Below, piece by piece: positions 33,006 to 43,075 of a stretch of DNA of 49,740 nucleotides; within the stretch, counting starts at the first letter, position 1, and every line of letters starts with the position of its first letter. Location: NCBI GenBank assembly GCA_003427395.1, contig BFEA01000597.1, forward strand, positions 526,707-576,446, read 5' to 3'. A model generated the notes under the pieces. That model was not told the DNA's origin. It searched no databases and was given only the letters and a program-made list of their open reading frames with translations. This DNA is from Chara braunii. Its lineage: Eukaryota; Streptophyta; Charophyceae; Charales; Characeae. The position numbers and the translations under genes are program-made.

Positions 33006-34246
33006 TTGGTGCACTCCGCATTCGGCCTCGACAAGAACCTGCAACAGCACTTCGTAAACGACTACAATAGGATCCGGGATTCTCCACACTCTATGCGGAC
33101 TTATCATCGGATCATTCGCCGGCAAGCAACTATCACATTGTCGACGCCTAATTGCTTCTTCATACACAAGGCAAGGACTTGTTGTGTGGTTCCCCAAGAC
33201 CGCATCTTGCGCACTCGCCTCCGTGGCGAATACCATGATTCGAGGCTGGCGGGACACCTTGGCGTCGCACGCACACTAGCACGACTCCGCCAGCGATTTC
33301 ACTGGTCGGACATCATCAACGACGTCAACCGGTACATTCAATCATGCGCAGTTTGCCACCGGAACAAAGGGCGCCAATAGCTCCCCTATGGCCAACTGAA
33401 ACCATTGCCGATTCCTCGGGCACCGGGTCTCTCCATTGCTATGGATGTGACCGGCCCTTTCCCTTGCGATCGCCTTGGTCATGATGGTATTCTCACGGTC
33501 GTTGACTGTTTGAGCAAGTACGCTCGATTTCTTCCATGCAAATATCATGCGACGGCTCCCGAGCTCGCACGACTTTTGCATACCGGCTGGTTTTGCAGCC
33601 ACGGCGTTCCGGAAGACATCGTTAGCGACCGCGACACTTGTTTCATGTCGGCCTTTTGGACGCCACTCATGGCGGAATCCGGCACCAGCATGAAACCGAG
33701 TTTCGCACGGCATCCTCAAACGGATGGGCAAACGGAACGTGAGCACCAGACTGCGCAGATGATGCTCCGCACGCTCATCCGCCCGGATCAGAAGGACTTG
33801 GTTGACCGCCTTCCCGACATCGAGTTCGCCTACAACACTTCGGTGCACCCGGCGATTGGCGTGACTCCATTCGAGTTACACCACGGTGCACGGAAAGGAC
33901 GTATCTTCGCAGACATTTTGCTTCCACGGGCTGCCAATATAGACGCCGCTTGCTCCCCCGCTTCTACACGGAAGTACAGGGAACTGTTGGCCAAAGCCCG
34001 CGCAAACATGCAAAAGACTCAGGTCCGTATGCAGCAGCAAGCGAACCGGCGTCGCATCCCATGTCCAATTCGCGCTGGTGACCTAGTTTGGGTCGCCTCC
34101 GAGGAATTCGCGCTCGAGCAGGACGTCTCGCGCAAGCTCCTCCCTAGGTGGTTTGGACCATGGATGGTCACTTCAGCAGCTGGCGACGACCCCGCGGGTC
34201 CATCATTCATCGTTGAGATTCCCCCGCATTTGACGGTCCATCCGAT
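33006..34246 (+). pseudogene. pol: Element F integrase (3' truncated)
   Basis: The segment before the zinc domain is frameshifted twice (33065-33190). HHCC: HDSRLAGHLGVARTLARL ... CAVCHRNKG. TAG 33378-33380 stands where B has CAG (Gln). The core follows in one frame: MDVTGPFPCD, VSDRDTCFMSAF, FARHPQTDGQTEREHQ, then ASEEFALEQDVSRKLLPRWFGPWMV (single copy, unlike the duplicated B assembly). It stops at VHPM, where G begins. Confidence 0.88.
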
Positions 34247-36345
34247 GGTTTTGGGAAATCCATACTCGGAGATCCATCACATTTGAAATTTTTGTATGAC
34301 TAGTTTGGTTCCAGCCTCAGCAGGCAAAGGAATGAACATTGCATACTTAGAAAATCTATCGACGATTACCATTACTTGACTATTGAGGCTCATAAAGTCA
34401 ATTGAGATGGACTCACCTGGCTCACTTGGAATAGGCAGTGGTCGTAGTAGTCTCATCGGATTCTCATGTGAGGGCTTGTTCCTTTACAAACAAGATAAGT
34501 CCGCACATACGTTAGTCAATCTTCCTTCATTCCTTTTCATTCAAAACGTTCTCGCACATCGGCATATGTCTTCTTAAAACCAAAGTGACCTTCTGCATCA
34601 TGACATTCCCCAACGATCAAACTTTTAATTGATTCTAGGTGAGGAACACAATCAGTTTTTGGTTTTAGTCAGCAAGAAGAGTAAGCCATCAGTCATTCGA
34701 TATTCTGGAAACAACTCAGGGTTTTTTCGTAGAGTTCGAATGATAGGACTCCAAATAGGATCATTCCCATAACCTTAGCGGATCTGTTCCTTTAATTCAT
34801 TTCCAATATCGAGATAAGAAACAATAGTTCTAAAGAAATTTGCACGCCTGGAGAAAGCATCCGCAACCACGTTAGACTTACCTTTAATGGTTTTCACCTC
34901 AAAGTCAAATGTATCAAGGAATGCGGACCACCTTACCAACTTGTCGGAGAGTTTGGGCTGAGTCTTGATCCACTTCAATGTAGAGTGATCAGAGTAGACA
35001 GTGAAATGCCTCCCTAACAAGTAGTGCTTCCAGGTATCTAGTGCAGCTACAAAGGCATATAGTTCCCTTCCATATGCAGAGTTGGCTACCTTGTCTGGCA
35101 GAAGTCTTCGCGACATAAACTCAACAGGTCTATATACCTTACCGTCATCTTGTTGTAGCACAACCCCAATCCCATACTGACTGGCGTTAGTCGTGACTAT
35201 GAAAGGAAGAGAAGGGTCAACAATCTTTAGGACAGGGTAGTGGGTCAGAGTATGTTTTAACTTCCTAAACGATGACTCACAATCTTTGTCCCACAACCAA
35301 GGTTTTTCCTTTCCCAATAATCTTCTCATAGGAGCAACTATCAGGGAAAAGTTTCTGACGAACTTCCTATAGTAGCTAGGAAGTCCTAGGAAAGATCGTA
35401 GTTCAGTTAAAGTCTTGGGTTGTGGCCAATCTCTGATTGCTGTGATCTTTTTTTCTTCAGGCCCTAGTCCTTCCTCGTTTACCATATGCCCGAAGTACAA
35501 GACTTCAGGCCTAGCAAACTCCGACTTCTTTGGATTCAGTTTAAAGTTGCCCTCGCGCAACTTCTGCGAAACCATTTATAGGTGTTTTTCATGATTTTCT
35601 AGTGTTTTGCTATACACTAAAATGTCATCAAGATAAACTACTACGAACTGGTCAAGCCATTGACGAAATAACTCATCCATTGATCTTTGGAAGGTCGCAG
35701 GTGCATTGGTCAGACCGAAAGTCATAACCACGAACTCGTAGTAGCCATACCTGGTTCGGAAAGCCGTCTTGTGTTGATCCTCAGGTGCCACCTCAACCTG
35801 GTGATACCCTGATTTGAAATCAATCTTACTGAAAGACCTGCATCCCTGCAACTGATCCAATAGATCGTCAATACGCGGAAGAGGTTCCACGTTTTTAACA
35901 GTGACGGAATTCAACCCGTGGTAATCAATACATAAACGAAGTTCACCTTCTTTTTTAGGCACGAATAAGACAGGCGCACCATAAGGAGATGAGCTAGGGC
36001 GAATCCATCCTTTGTCAGTAAGTTCTTGCAGCTGTTTCCGCAGTTCCTCAAGTTCCCTAGGAGACATTCGGTAGATGGGACCCTTGGGAATCTTACTTCC
36101 GGGAATGATCTCAATGGTGTGCTTGATAGCACTCTCAGTAATTCCTGTCGGCTCAATCTGCAAGTCCTTGTACTCATCAAGAAGTTTTTCAATTGAAGGT
36201 GGGTAGGATGAAGAACACTTAGCGACTCGTTTGACGAGCACCATCATCACCTCCTGATCTAACTTCTTCTTAACGACCATCGATCGGGAAGCTGGGTAAC
36301 TCATACAACAAAAAGACAGAGTAGAGTCATACCCAGACCACTGCC
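34243..36345 (-). pseudogene. pol: Element G: protease end, RT, RNase H and part of integrase
   Basis: A gypsy pol fragment related to A. From right: [20 protein letters not shown] (tail of the protease-RT linker, same motif as A), [65 protein letters not shown], catalytic [13 protein letters not shown] 35576-35578 follows HEKHL, and the frame continues through the thumb and RNase H (TTNASQYGIGVVLQQDDG, LLGRHFTVYSDHSTL, NVVADAFSRRANF) to 34775. Beyond that, integrase is in several broken frames and ends at YGFPKT, before the second catalytic Asp. TTNAS has Asn instead of the first RNase H Asp. No gag or LTR is seen. Confidence 0.88.
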
Positions 36346-36732
36346 GTTATCCTAACTGGCACTTGGCGCTCAGACTACCGCTGGCAGATCCTTCCTACCC
36401 TACCTTCAACGCTGAAGATGACGACCACGATTTTCTCGACATGCCACATGCCTCCTGCACTAGGTATGTCTTTTGCATCATCCGTCATCGTCAATCCCCT
36501 ATACGAGAGGTCCAAGATGAGTAGGCGTCGGAGAGCATGTTGGCTACAGAGTACGTGCTCTACTCCACTTTCTCTTCCCCCTCTTCACTCTCCTTCTTCT
36601 CTTGCATCTCTCTCTCTTCTGCCTTCCCTCTCCCTCATTCCTTGAATGGTCCGACTCCCATATGCAGTGCTCAACTGAGTACAATACACCCGGCCGCAAA
36701 ACAAGATACGGAGGAAACTACTTTCGTTATGA
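36346..36732. other. Unrecognised stretch upstream of element G
   Basis: No gene recognised. Pyrimidine-rich from 36560 to 36640. It does not resemble the A leader or LTR, so it may be the flanking target DNA. Confidence 0.45.
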
Positions 36733-36741
36733 TATATATAT

Positions 36742-36774
<33 letters not shown>

Positions 36775-36793
36775 TATCATCACAAACAGAACT

Positions 36794-36830
36794 TATATGA
36801 GTCGGTGAAACTTTGACGAAACAGTTTGTC
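36794..36830 (+). ncRNA. Hammerhead-like ribozyme motif, unit 1 (5' core decayed)
   Basis: The conserved 7-mer is TATATGA instead of CTGATGA. Stem II is GTCG (36801-36804) with TGAC (36814-36817), loop GTGAAACTT. Then GAAA (36818-36821) and CAGTTTGTC. The first core strand was probably lost at the AT-tract junction, so this unit is unlikely to cleave. Confidence 0.5.
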
Positions 36831-36900
36831 ACAGCCCCTCGTTTGTTGTCCTCTTCTCTCTCTCTGCCTACAGTTTACCGGGCAGTTCTGTTTGTGACGA

Positions 36901-36965
36901 TGAGGGTTCAGCCTCCTGATGAGTCGGTGAAACTTCGATGAAACAGTTTGTCACAGCCCCTCGTT
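36901..36965 (+). ncRNA. Hammerhead-like ribozyme motif, unit 2 (core intact)
   Basis: CTGATGA (36916-36922), stem II GTCG/CGAT (36923-36926 with 36936-36939) closed by a 9-base loop, then GAAA (36940-36943). A minimal stem III follows: the last A of GAAA pairs with T 36951, C944-G950 and A945-T949, with a GTT loop. It leads into GTC, the usual cleavage triplet, at 36950-36952. For stem I, GAGGGTT (36902-36908) can pair with AGCCCCTC (36955-36962) if one C bulges. The bases next to the core are unpaired, which is the weak point of the model. All invariant core residues are present. Confidence 0.65.
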
Positions 36966-37104
36966 TGTTGTCCTCTTCTCTCTCTCTGCCTACGGTTTAC
37001 CGGGCAGTTCTGTTTGTGATGATATATATATATTTATATATATATATATATATCATCAGACCGAACTACCTGGTAATTTGGGGGTAGAGAGGGAGAAGAG
37101 GATA

Positions 37105-37168
37105 ACAACGAGTGGCTGTGACAACTGTCCCGCCGGAGTTTCACCGACTTATCGAGAAGCCGAACCCT
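37105..37168 (-). ncRNA. Hammerhead-like motif, unit 3 (inverted, decayed)
   Basis: On the minus strand: CTCGATAA in place of CTGATGA, stem II GTCG/CGGC still pairable (one G-U), the same loop but for its last base, GGGA in place of GAAA, then CAGTTGTCACAGCC. Here stem I could pair GGCT with AGCC. Core changes make activity unlikely. Confidence 0.5.
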
Positions 37169-37170
37169 CC

Positions 37171-38339
37171 TTTACTGACTTCGCGAAGTACATAGGCAGG
37201 TCTTTCCTCCCATCTCTCCCTTCACTATCTTCCCTCTCACACGCGCTCTCCTTCTTTCACACTCAAGCGCCCACATACCCGCACACACACACACACACTC
37301 AAACACACATATCCTTTACACACTGTATATGTCCACCTTTTAGGGGGTAGGTTCGTTTGATTCTTGTGTATATTTCCATGTTCTAGCGGTAGATTTCGTT
37401 TTTCACTCATCCTTTGTTGCCTTGTTAGCCGCGTGATCGGCACACACGCACACGTATAGCAGCGCATAGTTCCCCATTGTGGTGGTAAATTCGTTATGTT
37501 TCGCTCAGAACATTACGCCGGCCGCGGATAGGAACACAGTCACACACGTCGAACCCAAAAAGGTAGCGAGCGATCACATATGCACACTTGTCCTCATACG
37601 CGGTAGTGTATATTTCCACATTCCAGTGGAAGATTCGTTCGATGATCTCCTTGTTGTTGGGAGTAGCGGGAGGTCATCGGGGTAGGAAAACTCACCTGCT
37701 CCTCCCTCGTTGTTATCGTTGCTGTCACAGTCGTCGTTGTCGATAGTCGGATGCTCCTTGCGTCGTAGGTGAGTAGTTTCTTTCCTTCGACTCCCTCTTC
37801 CTCTCCTTTCTCCCCCTTCTTCTCCTTCTCCTTCTATACGCTCACCCTCTCCTCGAATCCTAAGGGATGAAAAGTGTCGAAATTGGCGACCACCGCTAGT
37901 GACGAGCGGATACAGCAAGCCCCTCAAGAAGGACGAAGAGATGGCTGAGCATCATTTGTGGCAACTACTTGCCAGCCTCTTACGAGCCGAAGCACGCACA
38001 AATCTCCTCTTCCCTCTTCTTACACGCCTCTTTTCTCTCCCCTCTAAGCCTCGATCCTCCCTTCCTTCTTTGTGCGCCCTTTCTTCGTTCACTGCTCGTG
38101 TCTTACTCACTACTCTCCGTGCATGGTTTCCTCCGTCGTAAGCATGACTGCACGCGACTAATTCTCAGTTCGTGCATATCCCCCTCGTGCAGATCTTCCT
38201 TTTGTTTTCCCTTGTGCGCATGCGTCGGGTCCACCCCCATTCGATTCGGCAGCCTTCGTGGCTTATCGACCCTCCTTCTGAAGGAATTCGCCCGAAAAAC
38301 CAGGGCAGGTGCAGTAAGGTAAGTTCACAAAGGTTTTCG
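37171..38339. other. Unrecognised stretch
   Basis: No gene recognised. It contains a (CA)n-like tract at about 37281-37315 and pyrimidine-rich sequence at 37795-37850 and 38010-38090. Short open frames on both strands show no motif. Confidence 0.5.
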
Positions 38340-38668
38340 TACGAGCAGAAAGGGAAATAAAGGAAAAAAAAGAAATAAAAGAAAAATAAGAGGGCAAAAA
38401 AAACAAAAAACAAAAAAACAAAATCTAACTGCAATCTAACGACTAACCACCCTAGCCTGCCAAATGTTGCAGCCCCGTTATTCTCGGCTTCTACTACCAA
38501 ATTAACTTGAACTATTTTTTCGCGGGTTCGAGTCCCATCCGTTTGACCCCGGGGTAAATAAAAATCAAGCTCCTTACCAAAAGGAACTAGCTCAGAGGTA
38601 AGGCAGATTCGATCCCCAAGTCCGCAGCTTATCAGTCTTGCCCCGAAACCTACTAAGCTAGCTCCTAT
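38340..38668 (-). mobile_element. Candidate tRNA-derived SINE
   Basis: On the minus strand it starts near GGAGCTAGCTTAGTAGG. It has a full match to the Pol III A box (TAGCTTAGTAGG, 38660-38649) and, 34 bases on, a B box (GATCGAATC, 38614-38606). The body follows, including GGGACTCGAACCC (38535-38523), and it ends in a T-rich tail (38421-38340) with single G, C and A breaks. The head-body-tail layout fits a SINE with a degenerate tRNA head. No second copy is in the window and no target duplication was found, so the call rests on the boxes and tail. Confidence 0.42.
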
Positions 38669-39166
38669 TACGGTTAAAAAGGAGCCGGCTACGTATACAT
38701 GGAGAAGCGGCTCGGTCCACCTCATGGCCAGAGTCCGACCCTAAGACTATGTTTGTGCACGCGTGTCTGAGTATCTATTGGACCGAGAGCGTATGCATCC
38801 TGCAGGGGTATTTCATTTGATAGAAAGGCCCATAGGGCCGATACCTACCCGTGACTGTGACGTTCAAGGTTCAGGCGGTAGATAAGCCGGTGTCACCTTA
38901 AGTGGTAATAGGTGTGCCGGGTACTTGAGGCCAAGTCGAAGACGTCTTTAGTTGTTATCCCTTCTTAGGGCCAATACTGATAGTTGCTGCTAAGTGTAGT
39001 GACAAGGTATTTCCTTAGGTTACCCCGGCCTCAATGGTCGAGAGATTCGCTTTACGGTGTCAAGCCGAAAGCTCTCATTCTTCACCCCTGACCACCCCCG
39101 GTATGGCAACCAGTGTTGGTACTATGTTGAATGTAAAATTGCGAGCAAATACCCTTGTAAGGGTGT

Positions 39167-39295
39167 TTGCTCCGACAACACGGTCGACCTCCTGATGACC
39201 ATCCATTGAAGGAGGGTCTTGTAACCGTTTGCCCGGGAAATCCGCTGCGGAGGCTGGAGTGTAAACCGCCAGCTTTGCACGCCTGAGCTCAGTCA
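39167..39295 (-). pseudogene. pol: Relic of B-family integrase tail
   Basis: The complement matches about 21680-21800 of element B: TTACACTCCAGCCTCCGCAG, GGATTTCCCGGGC, ACAAGACCCTCCTTCAATGG, GATGGTCATCAGGAGGTCGA. About 130 bases only, joining the GPF module end to the start of the chromodomain-like part. The flanks do not match B. Confidence 0.85.
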
Positions 39296-39378
39296 GAAGT
39301 ATGCAATGGCTAATAGCTCATGTGGCACTTTCGGTGAATGTCTGGTTAAATGAGTGAAGAAGTCTGAGGCAGAGAGAT

Positions 39379-39612
39379 TCGGAGAGCGCAGTATGTAGAG
39401 TGTGTCAAGAGGGAATCCCAGAGACAATGCAGCGTTGCCTCATGGAATGCGTTGAGGCAACCACTATTTGGGGAGAAGCCAGGAGCATTTGGGGCCAGGT
39501 GTCAAGGGGCATTTTCCCAGACTCCAAGATTTCCTTATTGTTGGCGCTCCAAGGCCCAAAGCATTGCCAGCCCTTCGAGAAGCACATGTTCCAATTGATA
39601 CGCCAATACTGA
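39379..39612 (+). pseudogene. Relic of LINE ORF2 C-terminus (zinc motif)
   Basis: The open frame reads SAVCRVCQEGIPETMQRCLM ECVEATTIWGEARSIWG. CX2C, then ET-x2-R-C-L-x2-C and A-x2-IW, match the zinc motif that closes many plant LINE reverse transcriptases (usually ETxxHLLxxC; the His is Arg here). Seventy codons then stop. No RT or endonuclease part remains upstream. Assignment is by motif only. Confidence 0.5.
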
Positions 39613-40563
39613 AATGGTTTTCACCTATTAGCAGTAGCGAATGCAGATCCCAGAACTCGATCACTAGTTCTCAACTTACCTGTGTACAGTATCGGTGTCG
39701 ACCCTAGGAGTTGAACCCCTGACCTGTGTATTCGTAACGGTTGGTAGAGTGTCGTAGGGTCTATAGGTTGTAGGGGTTCGATCTGTAGATCTGTCGGGTA
39801 GGAGATCTTAGGAGTTCTAGAAGTCGTAGCTTCAGGACTTCTGAAAGGCCAAGGTCGTAGCTGCTACAGTCCTGAAAGGTCAAGGTCGTAGCTGCTACAG
39901 TCTCCGTAAGGCCAAGACTAAACCTTTTGGAAGGTCCTAGTATTGGCCTTTCGAAGCTGCTCACGTTCGGGACAGAGGCAAGTGGGCAAGTGGTGGAGTC
40001 TACCCGTGCTGAGTCAGCAGTCCCAGTCCCAGTCAGTCCTAGTCCAGTCAAGCAAGTACCGTACGGGGCTGTGTGCACCACGGGCATGGGAAAGGGCCAG
40101 ACTAACGAGCTACAACAGTATAAATTGAGAGGCAACGACCAGCCATTCATTGATTCCTACGTAAGCCATGCGGAAGCGCTCCCACAGTGACTTGTACGAG
40201 GTGGTCTGCAGAAGGCCCGAAGACGAAGTGGGCGAGAAGGAAGCTTAGCCAAGCGATAGGATAGCAGCGGCCATAGCCACCATAGTTGATAGGAAAGAGA
40301 GTGGCGTGTGTGAGTGTGCGAGTGTACAGTGTGTTGTGTGTGGGATATCCAAGGTGATCCTGTGTGCGGACAGCAGTGTTGAGCAAGTGACGAACAGAGA
40401 GTTGTACAGGCGCTGATGCTCCAGAGCCATCTGAAGTGAAATTGTATCTGAACTGTGTTCCGGGTTTCCATATCACTGAGTTTGAAGTGGGCGCTTGTCG
40501 GCAGTTTGCTGCGCAACCTGTTTTATGCATGTGAAGGGTGAATGGAAGCGAGTCTGATTGCAC

Positions 40564-40575
40564 TGGTATCGGAGC
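40564..40575 (+). promoter_or_regulatory. Element I primer-binding site
   Basis: TGGTATCGGAGC, the same one-mismatch initiator tRNA-Met site as in B, just after the LTR end. Confidence 0.85.
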
Positions 40576-41783
40576 TGGTACCCGCTATCCCATGCGCCAT
40601 CTCCGTTGCAGCAGGAGAGAGACGCGCGCCGTAGGGCACCATAGTTGAGGAGCGCTGTTGAAGAAGGAAGTCCGCCATAGCTTCGCTGCGGAAGAGGGTG
40701 CCGTGTACCTGCAAGGAAGACAACGCCGAAGAAAACAAAGAGAGAGAGGGAGAGAGAGAGAGGGAGAGAGAGAGAGAGAGAATTAAGCGATACAAGATTG
40801 GTTTACCACGTACCTGCGCTGAAGATATTCTCCTGAAGAGAGAGAGGGAGTAACGTAATATTAGTTGTGCGGTCCAAGACGAAGTAGCGGCCATAGCCGC
40901 GAAGCTCATGACATGGAGGAGAGAGGAAGGTGAAGTAGAGAAGGGGGGTGAGATCGGAGAGGAAGAAGGAAGGAGGGACAACGAAGTGGAAGGAAAACAG
41001 TGGGGGTGAACAAAAATAAAATAAAATGAGAACGGGCGAGAAAGAAGAAAGGTGGAGGAGGAAGAGAAGGGAGGTTGGCGAGGAAGAAGGTGCCGACAGC
41101 GATAGCCGACCTAGAGGTTGACTGGGCGTTGACCAAAGGGTTGACCGAGTGTTGACCGAGGAGTTGACCGAAGCTGTTGACCTCGATTTTGACCAAGCTG
41201 GAGTCGGTATAATCTCGCCAAGCCCTTAGCCTATCCCCTCGCCCTATGGATGTGCACTCGCCCTATGGTACTTGCTGAGCCTGAGTCTGTCTATCTCTTC
41301 TTTCTGCATTGAGTCTCTTCTGTCCAGGTGATAGGACTCCGTGTATGAAGGATAGGGCCTCGTTGACCAAACCCACACGGGCTGAGTAGGGCTAAAGACT
41401 GTGTCTGACGACTCGACTGTCCCGGAGGACACGGACCCTCGCAAGGACCGGTACTGACAGGCGGGCACGGTAGGCCCAAAATCCAAGTTGTGGGCTGCAC
41501 AATGGGCCATCTAAGTCTTGAGAGGATCCGCTGACCTCGTCGTCCTGTTTGCGACGTTAAAGAATTCCTAAGGAGTTATGGGGGATCTCCTTAAATGCCT
41601 CCTGATCAGCAACAGATCCTGTAGTGACGACTGTAGTATTAGAGTCTAGGCTAGAGACCATAGTTGACAGGGTTCCATACGGATCCTGTGGTCCATAGAC
41701 TGAGTAAGTCTTAAGTAAGTCTGTCACGGGGGACGTCTAAGTGGTGAGGAGCGGAACCGTCACTTGGTTGTGCGTCTGTCACC
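40576..41783 (+). other. Element I leader
   Basis: Non-coding. GA microsatellite at about 40739-40780. A run of repeated GTTGACC words at 41115-41195. 41536-41625 shares a conserved block with the leaders of C and E (GTCGTCCTG, GCGACGTTAAA, AATTCCTxAGGA, CCTGATCAGC). Confidence 0.75.
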
Positions 41784-41999
41784 ATGGTAGACATGCGTAC
41801 AGGAACGAGCACCTCCCCTTATACAAGAAAGCAGGATGCGAAGGCCGCCGCCATCTTGAAAGAGAGAAGAGAGAAGGAGGCCAAGAAGAAGGCCTTGACA
41901 GAAGAACAAGCGGCGAAGTTGAAGAACATTGAGGAGGAGATGGCCAAAGAAAAAGAGAGGTTAAAGAAAGAAGAGAAGAGAAGCTCAAGGCGGTAGAAG
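41784..41999 (+). pseudogene. gag: Element I gag N-terminus (truncated by E)
   Basis: The ATG at 41784 opens MVDMRTGTSTSPYTRKQDAK, then a long Lys/Glu coiled coil (LKERREKEAKKKALTEEQAAK ... EEEMAKEKERLKKEEKR). Position after LTR, primer site and leader, plus the coiled-coil composition, mark it as a gypsy Gag start. It stops at 41996-41998 through an apparent frameshift, with charged residues continuing in another frame (VEEKEEVEEPPLERQ) up to 42038, where the E LTR begins. Confidence 0.6.
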
Positions 42000-42038
42000 A
42001 GAAGGAAGAGGTAGAAGAACCGCCACTGGAAAGGCAAA

Positions 42039-43059
42039 TGTGAGGATTGAGCCCTCAAGAAGGGGCCTTGCCATGATGTACATGTTATGGGCTAAGGCCC
42101 CAGCAAGCCTCGTGCCCGCCCTAAGTGAAGGCGGGCCAGCAAATCAACAAGAGCCCTATGTGCAAACATTTCACGAAGTGGGGTCCATACAGTTGCAGCA
42201 CGCCAATTGGTTGGAGTGCACCGAGTCTCGAATCTCTGCAAATGTGGAAATCCCAGGGCCTCTGAGTTAGTTAGGCCCTGGGCACTTGAACGTGACGCCG
42301 ACAATGCATGCTGGGTATAGAGGCCGAAAACGCCAAAGGGAAATCGGCCCACTATCTGAATCTGGCCGCAGGCCTTGACAAAAGAGGCACAACTGCATCA
42401 CCCGGGCCCCAACTGCATCGGGCCTGGGTTAATTCTCTGGGGCCCAGTCGCAGGCTGAAGGGAGGCCGCCCACACGCAACACTGGCATATAGGCAAGCAG
42501 GGCGAGTGGGCAGGGATCTTTGGCAAATGCAGGCATTGCCGGCAGGCTGCGCGAATGCGAGCTGCTGCGCCGTGTAAAGCTGCGTTGGGTAGAGGGAGAC
42601 AGACAACACTAATGCGGTGGTGCGCTGTCTGGGCGCAGGGCGGTGTCAGCCATAGCCAGGCTGCATGAGGGCGCAGGGCAGGTGAGGGCGAAGGTGGTTC
42701 TTCGGAGGTGAAGGGCGCTGTGTGGGTAACAAGGGAGAGTGTGGGTGAAGAGGACACGTATCTGGTGGAGGTGGAGGTCGGCATTGGTGTTGACATCATC
42801 ACTCGCTGGTAGTCAAGTTGTCTGGTTGCTTTCATTGCTGTAGTTGTAGGCTTAGGCTGTAGAGTAGATAGGGCGTTGGGTTATGCTGTTGGTGTTGCCC
42901 TGTTGGGCTTGGACATTGACTCACCATTCTTCTGTATCATTCTCAAATGGATGGTTACTCGGTTCCATTGTGCTATCTGCTCTGGCTTTGACTACTTGGA
43001 CTTCAGTGTGATTTTGCAATCTGGATTTCTGTGCGTCGTCCGTATTCATATTCCTTGCA
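42039..43059 (+). repeat. Element E 5' LTR
   Basis: Starts TGTGAGGATTGAGCCC and ends TTCCTTGCA. Partners: 3435-4365 plus 12550-12626 (element C) and 1-385. About 1.02 kb. Confidence 0.85.
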
Positions 43060-43062
43060 ATT

Positions 43063-43075
43063 TGGTATCAGAGCC
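43063..43075 (+). promoter_or_regulatory. Element E primer-binding site
   Basis: TGGTATCAGAGCC, an exact complement of the 3' end of plant initiator tRNA-Met, three bases after the LTR. Confidence 0.92.

Larger units (their letters stand above)
29939..34246 (+). mobile_element. Element F: truncated copy of the B family
   Basis: Collinear with B from 17154 (gag capsid) to about 21675 (integrase tail) and very similar base for base. Both LTRs, the leader and the gag N-terminus are absent. It starts sharply within TGGTGGATGGCGTT and ends at TCCGAT, where it meets element G in the opposite orientation with a shared CGAT. It serves as a comparison for the defects of B, and the two copies have different breaks. 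A 163-bp deletion removes the RT thumb. Confidence 0.93.
36733..37170 (+). repeat. AT-bordered array of three hammerhead-bearing units (two direct, one inverted)
   Basis: Two direct units with a 122-bp period (36794-36915 and 36916-37020) share nearly every base: the motif GTCGGTGAAACTT, AAACAGTTTGTCACAGCC, CTCGTTTGTTGTCCTCTTC, a CT-run, and TTTACCGGGCAGTTCTGTTTGTGA. A third, more diverged unit is inverted at about 37055-37168. (AT)n tracts flank the direct pair at 36733-36777 and 37021-37053. ATCATCACAAACAGAACT (36776-36793) is the inverted complement of the unit end at about 37002-37023, so the pair is bounded by short inverted repeats plus AT tracts. Confidence 0.85.
38760..40562 (+). mobile_element. 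LTR zone of element I (with later debris inside)
   Basis: It ends GATTGCA at 40562, one base before a primer site, so this is a 5' LTR. 38826-38960 resembles the LTR-like block at 1575-1800. The left edge is not determined. It is longer than other LTRs here because it contains a B-family integrase relic and a LINE relic. Two near-copies of a 28-base phrase ending CCTGAAAGG/GTAGCTGCTACAGT occur at 39850-39903. Confidence 0.5.

Noticed and set aside
36733-37060. A CRISPR-like or plain satellite array
   Set aside because: Only two direct units plus one inverted, no spacer pattern, eukaryotic context. The hammerhead core explains the conserved parts.
39690-39790. tRNA-like phrases (GGTTGGTAGAG and GGGGTTCGATC on plus; GGGGTTCAACTCC on minus)
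   Set aside because: Neither strand gives a complete cloverleaf: no acceptor pairing and no good anticodon stem.
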